Shown: positions 35,127 to 44,495 of the stretch, one piece after another
Numbering within the stretch: position 1 is the first letter of the stretch
How the letters are laid out: each line of letters starts with the position of its first letter
Source: Terrabacter sp. Root181
Lineage (GTDB): Bacteria > Actinomycetota > Actinomycetes > Actinomycetales > Dermatophilaceae
Assembly (NCBI RefSeq): GCF_001428505.1
Contig: NZ_LMHU01000007.1
Span: 186,133 to 250,132 of the forward strand
Direction: 5' to 3'
DNA length: 64,000 bases
The notes under the pieces: generated by a model
What the model was told of the DNA's origin: nothing
Database searches by the model: none
The model's input: the letters and a program-made list of their open reading frames with translations, nothing else
Program-made: the position numbers and the translations under genes

Positions 35127-35148
35127 GTGTCGATCCTGCCGCATGGCT

Positions 35149-35164
35149 GTTTCACGGATGTTGC
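35149..35164 (-). promoter_or_regulatory. GlnR-like half box upstream of glnA2
   Basis: On the minus strand GCAAC-ATCCGT-GAAAC, 23 bp before the ATG. It shares 14 of 16 bases with the first GlnR site of glnA (GTAAC-ACCCGT-GAAAC). Only one half of the tandem operator is seen. Confidence 0.4.
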
Positions 35165-35220
35165 GACACACGATCTTTCGGACGAGAGCCCCGTCGTGTG
35201 CCGCCGGGCGGGCACGCGAA

Positions 35221-35248
35221 GGGCCCCCGGGACGTGTCCCGGGGGCCC
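35221..35248 (-). terminator. 13-bp perfect hairpin after the M6 protease gene
   Basis: GGGCCCCCGGGAC pairs perfectly with its complement across a GT centre, 33 bp past the protease stop and upstream of glnA2. Confidence 0.8.
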
Positions 35249-35281
35249 GACGCGCTCATGACCTCGCGGTCACGGGGTGTG

Positions 35282-37606
35282 TCACTTGAACGCGACCTTG
35301 ACCTGCAGCTCGTTGCCGCCGTCACGCGTCTTCACGACGGTCATCGTCGTGCCCGAGCCGGCCACCTTGGTGGAGCCGAGCGGGTTCGCCGCGGACCAGT
35401 AGCGGTCGACGACCGAGTCGTCGAACGTCGGGATCGCCGGCGAGGACGGGACGACCGTCTCGACACCGTTGCGGTGGAAGCTCATCGCGTCGGTGGCCTC
35501 CTGGCCGAAGGTGGCGTCGAACGGCTGGCGACGGTTGCCCATCATCGTCTTCGTGCCGTTGGCGTTGTTGAGCATGACCGGCGCCGGGCGGGCGTCGACC
35601 GGCAGCACCTGACCGCCACCGGGGTGGTCGATCGTGTTGTTGTCGCCGTACTCACCGTTGGCGAACCAGACGAGCATGCCGTTCTGGTAGGGGAAGCGCT
35701 CCACCCAGTCGGGCTTGGTGGTGCCCCAGCCGAAGTTGTACGGGCCGGTCTTCAGGGTCGAGTCGTAACCGCTGTAGACGCGGTTCTCGGCGAGGTAGAA
35801 GTCCTGCACCTGCTTGGAGGTGGTGCCGTCGATGACGGAGAAGCCACCCTTGGCGGTCCAGGCACCAGCGCCCGACTCGACGTCGTCGACCGTGCCGGCG
35901 ACACCGTCGGTCGTGACGGCGACGTCGTCGATGAAGGCCTCGCTCGAGACGCCACCGTCGGTGGCGACGCGGAAGCGGAACTGAACGGTCTGGCCCTTGT
36001 AGGCCGAGAGGTCCCACGACTTCTGCGCCCAGGCGAACACATCGTTGACCGGCGTGCCGACCTGCGCCCACGTGGCGCCGTTGTCGGTCGACACCTCGCC
36101 GTAGAGGTAGTCGTAGTCCTTCTCGAGGTTGCCCTGGACCCAGGCGCTGATCGAGGCCGAGGTCTTGGCACCGGTCAGGTCGACCGTGCGCGTGAGCGTC
36201 GAGTTGAGGTTGTCGCCGAAGCCGCTCCACCACTCTGCCTTGCCGGAGTGCGGCGTGTTGCGGTCGGACGTGACGGTGCGCTCGGGCAGCGGGACGACGA
36301 GCGCCTGCGCGGAGCCGCTCTGCGTGGCGAGGTCGGCCTGGCTGAGCTTGACCGTGGTGTCCTCACCGAAGGGGACCGTCTTGTAGTCGAGCCAGCCGAG
36401 CTGGAGCTTCTCCCACGGGCCCATGTAGCCGGGCGTCGTGCCGATCGAGTCCTCGCCGCGGTTGAGCCACGAGCCACCGCTCATGAGCGTCCAGAAGGCG
36501 GTGCTGTTGTCGCCACCGTTGGTGTCGTAGAGGTCGGGCAGACCGAGGTCGTGACCGAACTCGTGCGAGAAGACGCCGAGGCCGCCGTTCTCGGGCTCGG
36601 TCGTGTAGTCGCCGATCCACATGCCGGAGGTGCCGAGCGGCACGCCACCGAGCTTGTTGAAGTCGGGACCCGTGACGCCGGCCTGGTTGGAGAACGCGTA
36701 CCAGCGGTGCGACCAGATGGCGTTGACGCCCTGCGCGCCGCCACCGGCCTCCTCGCCCTCACCGGCGTGGATCGCCTGGAAGTGGTCGATGTAGCCGTCG
36801 GGCTCGTTGAAGTTGCCGTCGCCGTCGTAGTCGTAGCGGTCGACCTTGTCGAACTGGGCGAGGTACGTCTTGATGTCGGCGTCGCTCTTGCCGGCCGCCT
36901 GCTGCGCGTTGTACCAGGCCGTCGCGGTGTCCTTGACGTAGTTCCAGTAACCGTCGGCGTTGTTCTTGGCGCCGTAGCGGGCCTCGTTGTAGGGGACGGT
37001 CACCCAGTCGGAGACGTCACCCTTGGCGAGGAAGCGGCCGTTGGACTGCTTGAGGTAGAAGTCCTTGAACGACTCACCGGTGCCGAACATCATCTCGAGG
37101 TAGTGGTCGCGGTTGAAGTCCTTGACCCAGTACGTCGAGTTGTCGTCGGTCGCGCTGCCGTCCCAGGTGCGGTCGGGCGCTGCGATCTGGTTGTGCACCG
37201 GGCCGGGCGTCGTGTCGAACGGCGACTTCGTCAGCGTGCCGAAGTCCGTGAGGATCGTGAAGATGTCCTCCTCACGGTTCACCGGGTAGTTGACGTACCG
37301 GGACGTGCCGGCCTTGCCGTCCTTGCCCTTGGTTTTGACCTCGATCACGCGGTTGCCGTTGATGGTCTTCGTCGAGGCCTCGCCCTTGAGCAGCTTGGCA
37401 ACTGCGTCCTTGCGCTCGGCCGCCTGGGCGTCGGCAAGGGGGTTGGGCAGGTTGTCGGGCTGCGAGGCCTGGGCGGCTGCGGGGTCTCCGCTCACCGGGG
37501 CCTTGGCAACGGGGGTTGCCTGAGCCTGCATCGGCGAGCTCAGCCCGGTGACGACGAGCGCCCCCACGGCCAACCCCGACACAGCACTCCAATGGCGCTT
37601 GTTCAC
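35282..37606 (-). CDS. Secreted immune inhibitor A-type metalloprotease (M6)
   Basis: 774 residues. The signal peptide is at 1-30 ([23 protein letters not shown] cleavage likely), followed by a propeptide and the M6 catalytic domain with [20 protein letters not shown] near residue 346, which holds the zinc-binding HExxH-type motif (here HEFGH). The family's VEG/MAM-like beta domain follows (two [11 protein letters not shown]-like sheets). Members degrade extracellular proteins and host antibacterial peptides. GTG start with AGGAGG 7 nt upstream. An AT-rich promoter region of about 270 bp precedes it, shared divergently with panB. Confidence 0.94.
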   Translation of the reverse strand: MNKRHWSAVSGLAVGALVVTGLSSPMQAQATPVAKAPVSGDPAAAQASQPDNLPNPLADAQAAERKDAVAKLLKGEASTKTINGNRVIEVKTKGKDGKAGTSRYVNYPVNREEDIFTILTDFGTLTKSPFDTTPGPVHNQIAAPDRTWDGSATDDNSTYWVKDFNRDHYLEMMFGTGESFKDFYLKQSNGRFLAKGDVSDWVTVPYNEARYGAKNNADGYWNYVKDTATAWYNAQQAAGKSDADIKTYLAQFDKVDRYDYDGDGNFNEPDGYIDHFQAIHAGEGEEAGGGAQGVNAIWSHRWYAFSNQAGVTGPDFNKLGGVPLGTSGMWIGDYTTEPENGGLGVFSHEFGHDLGLPDLYDTNGGDNSTAFWTLMSGGSWLNRGEDSIGTTPGYMGPWEKLQLGWLDYKTVPFGEDTTVKLSQADLATQSGSAQALVVPLPERTVTSDRNTPHSGKAEWWSGFGDNLNSTLTRTVDLTGAKTSASISAWVQGNLEKDYDYLYGEVSTDNGATWAQVGTPVNDVFAWAQKSWDLSAYKGQTVQFRFRVATDGGVSSEAFIDDVAVTTDGVAGTVDDVESGAGAWTAKGGFSVIDGTTSKQVQDFYLAENRVYSGYDSTLKTGPYNFGWGTTKPDWVERFPYQNGMLVWFANGEYGDNNTIDHPGGGQVLPVDARPAPVMLNNANGTKTMMGNRRQPFDATFGQEATDAMSFHRNGVETVVPSSPAIPTFDDSVVDRYWSAANPLGSTKVAGSGTTMTVVKTRDGGNELQVKVAFK

Positions 37607-37871
37607 GATCTGTCCTCCTGGTCACAAGGCGCCGCAAATCCGGCACCTCGCGTATAAGAACACAGAACACAGACAATGTGGCGTCTGGTGCCAGGCAATT
37701 CGAAAAAACATGTGCTGCAAGGCAGTTCGACGCAAAGAACGTAAAATCTTCGTAAAGAGAGACCCCTCCACCCTTCCCAGACCACCCTCGAGTGGGATAA
37801 AGAAGCCCATCTGTCACAGAGGCATCCCTGAAGCCGGCCGGCGACCGTCAGGGCCTCCCCGGAGGCCCCGA

Positions 37872-37877
37872 TATGCT
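37872..37877 (+). promoter_or_regulatory. -10 element of a leaderless panB promoter
   Basis: TATGCT ends 6 nt before the panB ATG and no ribosome site is present, so the mRNA should begin at or next to the start codon. An inverted repeat (GGGCCTCC/GGAGGCCC) lies just upstream, around the -35 position. Confidence 0.55.
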
Positions 37878-37883
37878 CCCGGA

Positions 37884-38774
37884 ATGAGCACAGACGCCCC
37901 CGAGGAACAGAGTCCCTACGGTTCCGGGAGCCGGGCCCAGGACCCCCCCGCGGCCGCTAGCGCCGCTCCGTCCCCACGGAAGGTGCGCATCCCGCACCTG
38001 CACGCGATGAAGGTCGAGGGGCGGCGCTGGGCGATGCTCACGGCCTACGACATGTATGCCGCCCAGATCTTCGACGAAGCGGGCATCCCCGTGCTGCTCG
38101 TCGGCGACTCGGCGGGCAACAACGTCTACGGCTACGAGACGACCGTCCCCGTCACGCTCGACGAGATGATCCCGCTCGTCCGGGCGGTGTCGTCGGCCGC
38201 GCGCCGCGCCCTGGTCGTCGCGGACCTGCCCTTCGGCTCCTACGGCGGGTCCGTCGAGCAGGGCTTCGCGAGCGCCGTGCGCCTCATGAAGGAGGGGCTG
38301 GCCCACGCCGTCAAGCTCGAGGGCGGCACGGCGATGGTCCCGCTCGTCAAGACCCTCACCGACGCCGGCATCCCGGTCATGGCGCACGTCGGCTTCACCC
38401 CGCAGAGCGAGCACCAGCTCGGCGGCTACCGCGTGCAGGGCCGCGGCGATGCCGCCGACGCGCTCGTCGACGAGGCCCGCGCCCTCCAGGACGCCGGCGC
38501 CTTCGCCGTCGTCCTCGAGATGGTCCCGGCGCCGGTCGCCGAGCGCGTCACCGAGGTGCTGAGCATCCCGACCATCGGCATCGGCGCCGGCAACGGCACC
38601 GATGCGCAGGTGCTCGTGTGGAGCGACTTCGCGGGGCTGCGCAGCGGCAAGGCGCCGCGCTTCGTCAAGAAGTACGCCGACCTGCGCGGCACGCTGCTCG
38701 GTGCCGCCCGGGCGTATGCCGCCGACGTCGAGTCGGGCGCCTTCCCCGACGCAGAGCACTCGTTCGAGTCCTGA
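37884..38774 (+). CDS. panB: 3-methyl-2-oxobutanoate hydroxymethyltransferase
   Basis: First committed step of pantothenate synthesis: methylene-THF-dependent hydroxymethylation of 2-oxoisovalerate. 296 residues with a non-conserved N-terminal extension of about 33 residues. Motifs are [34 protein letters not shown] (metal-binding Asp), [13 protein letters not shown], and the catalytic glutamate in [29 protein letters not shown] closes the barrel. A strong terminator follows. No other pan gene is nearby. Confidence 0.97.
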   Translation: MSTDAPEEQSPYGSGSRAQDPPAAASAAPSPRKVRIPHLHAMKVEGRRWAMLTAYDMYAAQIFDEAGIPVLLVGDSAGNNVYGYETTVPVTLDEMIPLVRAVSSAARRALVVADLPFGSYGGSVEQGFASAVRLMKEGLAHAVKLEGGTAMVPLVKTLTDAGIPVMAHVGFTPQSEHQLGGYRVQGRGDAADALVDEARALQDAGAFAVVLEMVPAPVAERVTEVLSIPTIGIGAGNGTDAQVLVWSDFAGLRSGKAPRFVKKYADLRGTLLGAARAYAADVESGAFPDAEHSFES

Positions 38775-38781
38775 GACGCCG

Positions 38782-38811
38782 CCGCCCGACCGGTCGTGAC
38801 CGGTCGGGCGG
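38782..38811. terminator. 14-bp perfect hairpin between panB and the convergent small gene
   Basis: CCGCCCGACCGGTC pairs perfectly with its complement around a GT centre, 7 bp past the panB stop. It can serve both directions. Confidence 0.82.
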
Positions 38812-38839
38812 AGCATTGCGAGCAGATCTGCGCCAGTGG

Positions 38840-39049
38840 TCAGGCGTCGGTGTCGCCGCCCGGCGCCGAGCCACCGCGCTCGTTCCAGTCGCGGTCCTCG
38901 GAGTCCCACTGCTCGGTCTTCTTGTGGGCGGTGGCGAGCGCTGCCTGCGCCTCCGCCTCGGTGGCGTACGGGCCGAGCACCTGCTCGCCGCGGCTGCGGT
39001 TCTCATCGGTCTCGACCTGACCCGTGTCGACGTTGTACCAGAAACTCAC
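38840..39049 (-). CDS. Small SPOR-like hypothetical protein
   Basis: 69 residues: SFWYNVDTGQVETDENRSRG, then VLGPYATEAEAQAALATAHK and an acidic tail. The GPYxTxxEAxxAL segment resembles the core of SPOR-like repeats in small actinobacterial proteins often found beside map; peptidoglycan binding is not shown. The GTG at 39049 is chosen because AAGGAG lies 7 nt upstream. Confidence 0.75.
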   Translation of the reverse strand: MSFWYNVDTGQVETDENRSRGEQVLGPYATEAEAQAALATAHKKTEQWDSEDRDWNERGGSAPGGDTDA

Positions 39050-39147
39050 GTGCGCACTCCTTCTCTCTTCGGACTCTTCCGACTTGCCACCCGGCCGAGC
39101 GGGTCCGCGTCGTGAACGCCCCTCGTGGACGGCACCCGCTGACGACC

Positions 39148-39153
39148 TAGACT
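39148..39153 (+). promoter_or_regulatory. -10 element of a leaderless map promoter
   Basis: TAGACT ends 7 nt before the map ATG, with no Shine-Dalgarno in between. The ATG lies in a copy of the octamer GTATGCCG. Confidence 0.55.
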
Positions 39154-39160
39154 CCACCGT

Positions 39161-40039
39161 ATGCCGTTGCTCCAGCCGCGGGTGTCACCACACCCCCTCA
39201 GTCCGCGACGACCGGTGCCTGCCTCGATCGAGCGACCGCACTACGTCGACGTGCCCAACCCGCGCGAGGACGGCGACGTGCGCATCAAGGACACCGAGAC
39301 CGTCGAGAAGATGCGCGTAGCGTCGCGGATCGCCGCCACGGCCATGGTCGAGGCCTCGAAGGTCATCGCCCCCGGCGTGACCACCGACGAGCTCGACGCC
39401 GTCGCCCACGAGTACATGCTCGACCACGGCGCCTACCCCTCACCCCTCGGCTACAAGGGCTTCCCGAAGTCGGTGTGCACGAGCGTCAACGAGGTCATCT
39501 GTCACGGCATCCCCGATGCCCGGCCCCTCGAGGACGGCGACATCGTCAACATCGACGTCACCGCCTTCATCCACGGCGTCCACGGCGACACCGACGCGAC
39601 CTATCTCGTGGGCGACGTCGACGAGGAGTCGCGCCTGCTCGTCGAGCGCACCCACGAGGCGATGATGCGCGGCATCCGCGCCGCCCGTCCCGGTCGCGAG
39701 ATCAACGTCATCGGCCGGGTCATCGAGAGCTATGCGAAGCGCTTCGGCTACGGCGTCGTGCGCGACTTCACCGGGCACGGCATCGGCCTGGAGTTCCACT
39801 CGGGGCTCATCGTCCCGCACTACGACGCGGCCCCCCACTACGAGACCGTCATCGAGCCCGGCATGACGTTCACCATCGAGCCCATGCTCAACCTCGGCAC
39901 CCACGAGTGGGACATGTGGGACGACCGGTGGACCGTCGTCACCCGCGACCGCAGACGCTCGGCCCAGTTCGAGCACACCATCCTCATCACCGACGGCGGC
40001 TTCGAGATCCTCACCCTCCCCGAGGGCGTCGCCGCCTGA
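39161..40039 (+). CDS. map: Methionine aminopeptidase type I
   Basis: Removes the initiator methionine from nascent proteins. 292 residues, with the roughly 40-residue N-terminal extension seen in actinobacterial MapB ([17 protein letters not shown]). Metal ligands are visible: [20 protein letters not shown] (two Asp), [11 protein letters not shown] (His), FTIEPML (Glu) and [11 protein letters not shown] (Glu). The catalytic His is in VICHGIPD. Leaderless start as above. A 120-bp gap separates it from ppgK. Confidence 0.97.
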   Translation: MPLLQPRVSPHPLSPRRPVPASIERPHYVDVPNPREDGDVRIKDTETVEKMRVASRIAATAMVEASKVIAPGVTTDELDAVAHEYMLDHGAYPSPLGYKGFPKSVCTSVNEVICHGIPDARPLEDGDIVNIDVTAFIHGVHGDTDATYLVGDVDEESRLLVERTHEAMMRGIRAARPGREINVIGRVIESYAKRFGYGVVRDFTGHGIGLEFHSGLIVPHYDAAPHYETVIEPGMTFTIEPMLNLGTHEWDMWDDRWTVVTRDRRRSAQFEHTILITDGGFEILTLPEGVAA

Positions 40040-40158
40040 GCCGAGGTCGACCGGGCACGTCGGCCCGGCACCACCTCGGCACCACCTCTGCACGACCGCC
40101 TCACCCAGCACCACGAGCTGACCCCCACGACCACGTCCTCGACAAGGAAGTACGGACC

Positions 40159-40929
40159 ATGGCCAAGCACGGCAAGCCTCTCGGCATCGACATCGGCGGC
40201 AGCGGCATCAAGGGCGCCCCCGTCGACCTGGTGGACGGTGACCTCGCCGGCAAGCGGCTGAAGATCCTGACACCCAAGCCGGCCACGCCCGACGCCGTGG
40301 CCGAGGTCGTCGACCAGATCGTCGACCACTTCGCCGACGTGACGGGTGACTCCCCCATCGGCGTCACCGTGCCCGCGGTCGTCATACGCGGCACCGTGCT
40401 GTCGGCGGCCAACATCGACCCGTCGTGGATCAACACCGACGCCGAGGCCCTCATCCAGGAGCACACGGGCCGCGCGGTGACCGTGCTCAACGACGCCGAC
40501 GCCGCCGGTCTCGCGGAGATGTACTACGGCGCGGCCAAGGGCGTGCAGGGTCTCGTCATCCTCACCACCCTGGGCACCGGCATCGGCACCGCCCTGATCC
40601 ACGACGGCCGCCTCGTGCCGAACTCCGAGCTGGGGCACCTCGAGATCGACGGCTACGACGCCGAGGACCGCGCGGCCTCGTCGGCCAAGGACGCCGAGGG
40701 ACTGTCATGGGACGAGTACGTCGAGCGCCTCCAGACCTACTACGACACCATCGAGAAGCTCTTCTCCCCCGACCTCATCATCGTCGGCGGAGGCATCTCC
40801 AAGGACAGCGACGACTTCCTGCCGAAGCTCACGCTGCGCTGCCCGATCGTCCCGGCCCAGCTGCGCAACCAGGCCGGCATCATCGGCGCCGCCCACCTCG
40901 CCGCCGACATCGCTGCCGACCGGTCCTGA
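40159..40929 (+). CDS. ppgK: Polyphosphate glucokinase
   Basis: Phosphorylates glucose with polyphosphate (and usually ATP), an enzyme typical of actinobacteria. 256 residues, ROK-related fold: [17 protein letters not shown] (phosphate-1), [13 protein letters not shown] with the catalytic Asp, [13 protein letters not shown] (phosphate-2) and the family block [23 protein letters not shown] with AAGGAA 9 nt upstream. A hairpin follows the stop. Confidence 0.96.
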   Translation: MAKHGKPLGIDIGGSGIKGAPVDLVDGDLAGKRLKILTPKPATPDAVAEVVDQIVDHFADVTGDSPIGVTVPAVVIRGTVLSAANIDPSWINTDAEALIQEHTGRAVTVLNDADAAGLAEMYYGAAKGVQGLVILTTLGTGIGTALIHDGRLVPNSELGHLEIDGYDAEDRAASSAKDAEGLSWDEYVERLQTYYDTIEKLFSPDLIIVGGGISKDSDDFLPKLTLRCPIVPAQLRNQAGIIGAAHLAADIAADRS

Positions 40930-40940
40930 GCCGCCGGGGA

Positions 40941-40968
40941 GGAGCGCCCGGCACGGGCCCGGCGCTCC
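40941..40968. terminator. Hairpin between ppgK and the convergent cytochrome cluster
   Basis: GGAGCGCC pairs with GGCGCTCC around a GC-rich 12-nt loop that can itself partly pair. 11 bp past the ppgK stop. Confidence 0.65.
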
Positions 40969-40987
40969 ACCCCCCGCTCGTCGCACG

Positions 40988-41920
40988 TCAGGGTCGGCTC
41001 CGCCAGACGAGCCGGTGGACCCCCAGATGGCGTGGCAGCGTGCGCAGACCCGGGATCCAGGGGATGCAGATGAAGCCGATGCTCAGCAGGACCATCAGGG
41101 CCCAGACGGCTATGTCCGCGTTCTCGGACGTCGAGAACGGCGGCACCTGGTACCACAGCGAGTAGAGCCAGAGCCACGGCTGGCCGGGGTAGTTGCCGGT
41201 CTCGTTCATGATCCCCCACTGGTCCCCACCGAGGTTCTGGGCCCGGGCCGCGTCCTCCAGGTGGGTCCCGTCGGCGAGCAGCAGCAGTGCCTTGGTGCTG
41301 TCGGCACCGAAGAAGGATGTGCGGGAGGTGAGCAGGCCCTCGAGCGCCCCGCTGTCGGCGAGCCGCAGCTCGGCCGCCGCAAGGGCCGGGACCGGTCCGT
41401 AGTCGCCGGCGGCGACCTTGGCCGGGTCACCGTCCGGCGCGCTCGCCAGCGCGTCCGCGTACGCGGTGGCCCACGCCTGCTGCCGGTCCGCCGGCGCCGC
41501 GTCCCAGACGCGTATCGCAGCGGTCGCAGCCGGGTCCGAGGTGAGGCTCCGGACCGGGTCGAGGACGAGATCCTTGGCGGAGTCGACCGGGATGGTGACC
41601 CCGGGCATCGTCTGGAGGTTCACCGGACCGAGGCTCTGGCCCTCCCCCGCCGTGTTGTAGGGCGGACCGTAACCAGCGCTCGTCGTGGTCCCCGCCAGCT
41701 CGCCTGCGGCGGTGGCGACGACGTCTGCGGGCGCCTGACGCGCCCACTGCTGCAAGGAGATCGCCGGTTCGTCGGGAGACGAGAAGACGAGTGCGGCGCC
41801 GACGGAGAGCACCGAGACCGCGGCGAGTGCGATGACGAACTCCTTGACGAGGTCATAGCGACGCGTCGGGAAGGCGTGCGAATCCGGCGTGGGTCCCCAC
41901 CCACCGGTCCGGCGAGTCAT
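40988..41920 (-). CDS. Membrane protein with large extracytoplasmic domain, partner of cytochrome b
   Basis: 310 residues: cytoplasmic start, one transmembrane helix (about 28-48, FVIALAAVSVLSVGAALVF), about 200 residues outside (for example PPYNTAGEGQSLGPVNLQTM), a second helix near 270-292 (IAVWALMVLLSIGFICIPWI) and a short basic tail. No CxxCH haem motif or Rieske cysteines. The end (IPGLRTLPRHLGVHRLVWR) loosely recalls the C-terminus of b-type cytochrome partners. Its ATG overlaps the cytochrome b stop, so the two are made together. It takes the place of subunit IV or cytochrome b C-domain but I cannot match it to a family. Confidence 0.75.
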   Translation of the reverse strand: MTRRTGGWGPTPDSHAFPTRRYDLVKEFVIALAAVSVLSVGAALVFSSPDEPAISLQQWARQAPADVVATAAGELAGTTTSAGYGPPYNTAGEGQSLGPVNLQTMPGVTIPVDSAKDLVLDPVRSLTSDPAATAAIRVWDAAPADRQQAWATAYADALASAPDGDPAKVAAGDYGPVPALAAAELRLADSGALEGLLTSRTSFFGADSTKALLLLADGTHLEDAARAQNLGGDQWGIMNETGNYPGQPWLWLYSLWYQVPPFSTSENADIAVWALMVLLSIGFICIPWIPGLRTLPRHLGVHRLVWRSRP

Positions 41921-42633
41921 GGCTGCACCCCAGGGGGCATGCTCTGCGTCGGGGACCGGTCGCCCGGGGCGACGGACGGCTCGGTCGCGCCGATCGGTGG
42001 GACGACGCCGTGTCGGCGCACCAGGACGATGTGCACGACGACGATCGCTCCCACGACGAGCGGGAGCAGCGAGACGTGCCACAGCATCATCTGGCCGAGG
42101 TCCATGACGTTGAACCACGCGCCGATGCCCGCGGCGTTGAGCCCGTCCTTGGCCTGCGTCGAGATCCACTGGGCGTCGAAGTTGGTCTGGACGAGGTAGC
42201 CCGTGAACGCTGTCCCCAACGAACCGAAGAAGGCGAGCGCCCCTGTCGCCCAGGTGAGTCCACGGTCGCCGCGCCACGCGGCCATGAAGAACTTGCCCCA
42301 CAGGTGGATCACCATGGTGGCGAAGAAGAGCTCGACGCTCCACAGGTGGACGGAGTTGACGAAGTGCCCGAGGGCGCTCGTGTGCCACCACGCGACTCCG
42401 CCGATCGCCAGGACCAGTCCGGAGACGATGATGACGACGAGGCTGGCGAGGCAGGCGACCCCGAAGACGTAGATCCACGAGGCGACGTAGGCCGGCTGGC
42501 GATCGGGAAGCCACTGGCCCTGGGGGACGAGGCCCTCGACCCAACGGGTGACGGCAGCCGTCCACGTGTTGCTCCGGGACCGCGCCTGCGGCTCGGGAGA
42601 TCCCGGGCGCAGGGGCGTCGCCGCCCGGCTCAC
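41917..42633 (-). CDS. Cytochrome b N-terminal domain protein (di-haem)
   Basis: 238 residues with four transmembrane helices of the cytochrome b/b6 N-domain. The haem ligands are in place: His-x13-His in SVHLWSVELFFATMVIHLWG and His-x14-His in LWHVSLLPLVVGAIVVVHIV. The x14 spacing is the b6 type. It should carry two b haems and handle quinone in the membrane. Starts at GTG with GAGGAGG upstream, overlapping the preceding mini-gene by GTGA. No petA/qcrA or qcrC gene adjoins, so it is not the housekeeping bc1 complex. Confidence 0.9.
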   Translation of the reverse strand: MSRAATPLRPGSPEPQARSRSNTWTAAVTRWVEGLVPQGQWLPDRQPAYVASWIYVFGVACLASLVVIIVSGLVLAIGGVAWWHTSALGHFVNSVHLWSVELFFATMVIHLWGKFFMAAWRGDRGLTWATGALAFFGSLGTAFTGYLVQTNFDAQWISTQAKDGLNAAGIGAWFNVMDLGQMMLWHVSLLPLVVGAIVVVHIVLVRRHGVVPPIGATEPSVAPGDRSPTQSMPPGVQP

Positions 42634-42803
42634 CGGTCCTCCTCCTCAGGGGGCGCCGGGAACGGCAGCAGGAGTGCGAGCACGAAGACGGCGATCATGA
42701 GCAGGATGACGAGGAGGTTGGCGACCGTGATCGTGAGCCACCCCCAATGGACGACGGGGCCGGCGGGAACCGGCTGGGACGCGGCGAGGTACTGGGTGAT
42801 CAT
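42630..42803 (-). CDS. 57-residue single-span protein of the cytochrome b cluster
   Basis: ATG 42803, with GGAGG 6 nt upstream, to TGA 42630. Short polar N-terminus, one transmembrane helix (ITVANLLVILLMIAVFVLAL) and an acidic tail (PAPPEEEDR). Its stop overlaps the cytochrome b GTG (GTGA). It probably is a small subunit of the same membrane complex, by analogy with tiny subunits of b6f and other oxidoreductases; that role is inferred only from position. Confidence 0.75.
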   Translation of the reverse strand: MITQYLAASQPVPAGPVVHWGWLTITVANLLVILLMIAVFVLALLLPFPAPPEEEDR

Positions 42804-42923
42804 GTCTGGCCTCCGGGAGCGCGAAGCTGTGAGTCCTCCTGCCCGGCGCAGATCTACTACACACCGTAAGAGTAGATCCAGGTGCGGCCCCCCGGCACCG
42901 GATTGGGATCTGCTGCGGTCGGC

Positions 42924-44495
42924 CTACGAGCGTCGCAGCGCCGACAGCAGCTCGGGCGCGCGCCGCTCGTAGAGGCGCGCACCGACGCCGACGCCGGCGA
43001 CGCCGACGAGACCGCCGAGCAGGACACCGACGACGCCGGCTGCCCAGACCGCTGCCGGTGACCCCTGCCAGGCGAGCCACGCGAGCAGGATCGTGGGTGA
43101 TGCGAGCGCCAGGGTGCCGATGCTCGCCATCGACTGAGCGGCAATGGTGATCCCGGCGGCCCCCGGTGGCGCGTTGAAGGGACTCTCGCCCGACTCGGGG
43201 ACGGGATAGGGCATCACGACGCTCATGACGCTCGACACGGCATACCCCGCACCGAGCAGGGACACCGACAGACCGAGCGCCGCGGGCAGCAGGTCCCAGC
43301 GGTCGGCGACCGCGACCCCGACGACGACGTAGACGGGCACCAGCACGGCGGCGAGGAGGACGTCGGGCAGGAGGCGCCCACGACGGTCGTCGCGGCCGGA
43401 CGTGCCCGAGACGATGTGCAGCCACAGGGCATCCGACTCGTAGGCGACGGCGTTGTGCTCGCTCCAGCCGAGGAGGAACGCGACGAGCGGACCCATGAGC
43501 AGCGGTGTCCATGGGACGTCGCCCGTGTAGAACGGGACGAGCAGCGCCAACGGGACCACGGGCGTCATGGCCATGCTGATCTGGAACCGCGGGTCGCGGC
43601 GCCAGTAGGTGAGCACCCGCGCGGCGACGGCGCCGAGCGGTGTGCCGGGCAGGCGGGCGAGGAGGCCGAGGTCGTCTCCCGCCGAGGCGCCCGAGTCGGA
43701 CCGCGAGACGGCGCGCGGGTTGTCGACCTCGGCGCGCAGGACCTTGGACCACTGGAGGAAGACGAGCACGAGCAGTCCTGCGGCGAGGGCCAGCCGCACC
43801 AGTCCGGTGCCGGGGTCACCCGCCGCCACGTCACCCGGGGCGGCCCAGGCCCAGCCGAGCGGGGACCAGCTCACGACCTGCGCGGCGGTCGTCGCGAGGT
43901 CGCGCAGGCCCGCGCCGAGGTTGGCGACGACCGAGATCGCCGGACCGATGACGACGAGCAGGAGCAGACCGAGGACCGCGATGACGTCACGGCCCCGACG
44001 GCTCGAGATCGCGTGGGTCATGATCGCCGAGACCCATCGGCTCGTCGTGATCGCCGTCAGCAGCCCGACAGCGGTCGCGACGACGGCGACCGCGGTCGAG
44101 GCCACGGTGTGGGACCAGGCGACGACGACGCCGGCCGACAGCACCATGGATGCGATGGCGGGCAGGCCGACGAGCGCGGCGGCCACGAGCCCGATCGCCA
44201 GCTCGCGGTGCGGGACGGCGAACGTTGCGAACCGCCCCGGGTCGAGCGTCGGGTCGGACCCGAAGGAGAAGAGGGGCACGACCGTCCACAGCACGATCCC
44301 GGCGGCTCCGGCGAGCGGGATGACGACGCGCGCCGCGTCGAGCGACCCGCGGAGGGACGCGAGGATGACGGCGAGACCGGCCACGAACACCGCGAAGTAG
44401 ACGATCCCCACGACGGCCCCGATCGCCTGGGCCCGGCTGCGCCGGAAGATGTTGCGCAGCAGGGTGAGCTTCAGTCGGACGAGGTGCGCAACCAC
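42924..44495 (-). CDS. ABC exporter permease
   Basis: 523 residues with about 12 hydrophobic segments (VVGIVYFAVFVAGLAVILAS near 30; VIAVLGLLLLVVIGPAISVV near 168) and no peptidase or ATPase motif. It overlaps the ATPase gene by 25 bp and is its membrane partner. Size and layout resemble ABC-2 permeases of unknown substrate in actinobacteria. Confidence 0.85.
   Translation of the reverse strand: MVAHLVRLKLTLLRNIFRRSRAQAIGAVVGIVYFAVFVAGLAVILASLRGSLDAARVVIPLAGAAGIVLWTVVPLFSFGSDPTLDPGRFATFAVPHRELAIGLVAAALVGLPAIASMVLSAGVVVAWSHTVASTAVAVVATAVGLLTAITTSRWVSAIMTHAISSRRGRDVIAVLGLLLLVVIGPAISVVANLGAGLRDLATTAAQVVSWSPLGWAWAAPGDVAAGDPGTGLVRLALAAGLLVLVFLQWSKVLRAEVDNPRAVSRSDSGASAGDDLGLLARLPGTPLGAVAARVLTYWRRDPRFQISMAMTPVVPLALLVPFYTGDVPWTPLLMGPLVAFLLGWSEHNAVAYESDALWLHIVSGTSGRDDRRGRLLPDVLLAAVLVPVYVVVGVAVADRWDLLPAALGLSVSLLGAGYAVSSVMSVVMPYPVPESGESPFNAPPGAAGITIAAQSMASIGTLALASPTILLAWLAWQGSPAAVWAAGVVGVLLGGLVGVAGVGVGARLYERRAPELLSALRRS

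Noticed and set aside
35198-37657. 819-codon plus-strand frame opposite the M6 protease
   Set aside because: Antisense shadow; the protease on the other strand has a signal peptide, HEFGH motif and AGGAGG.
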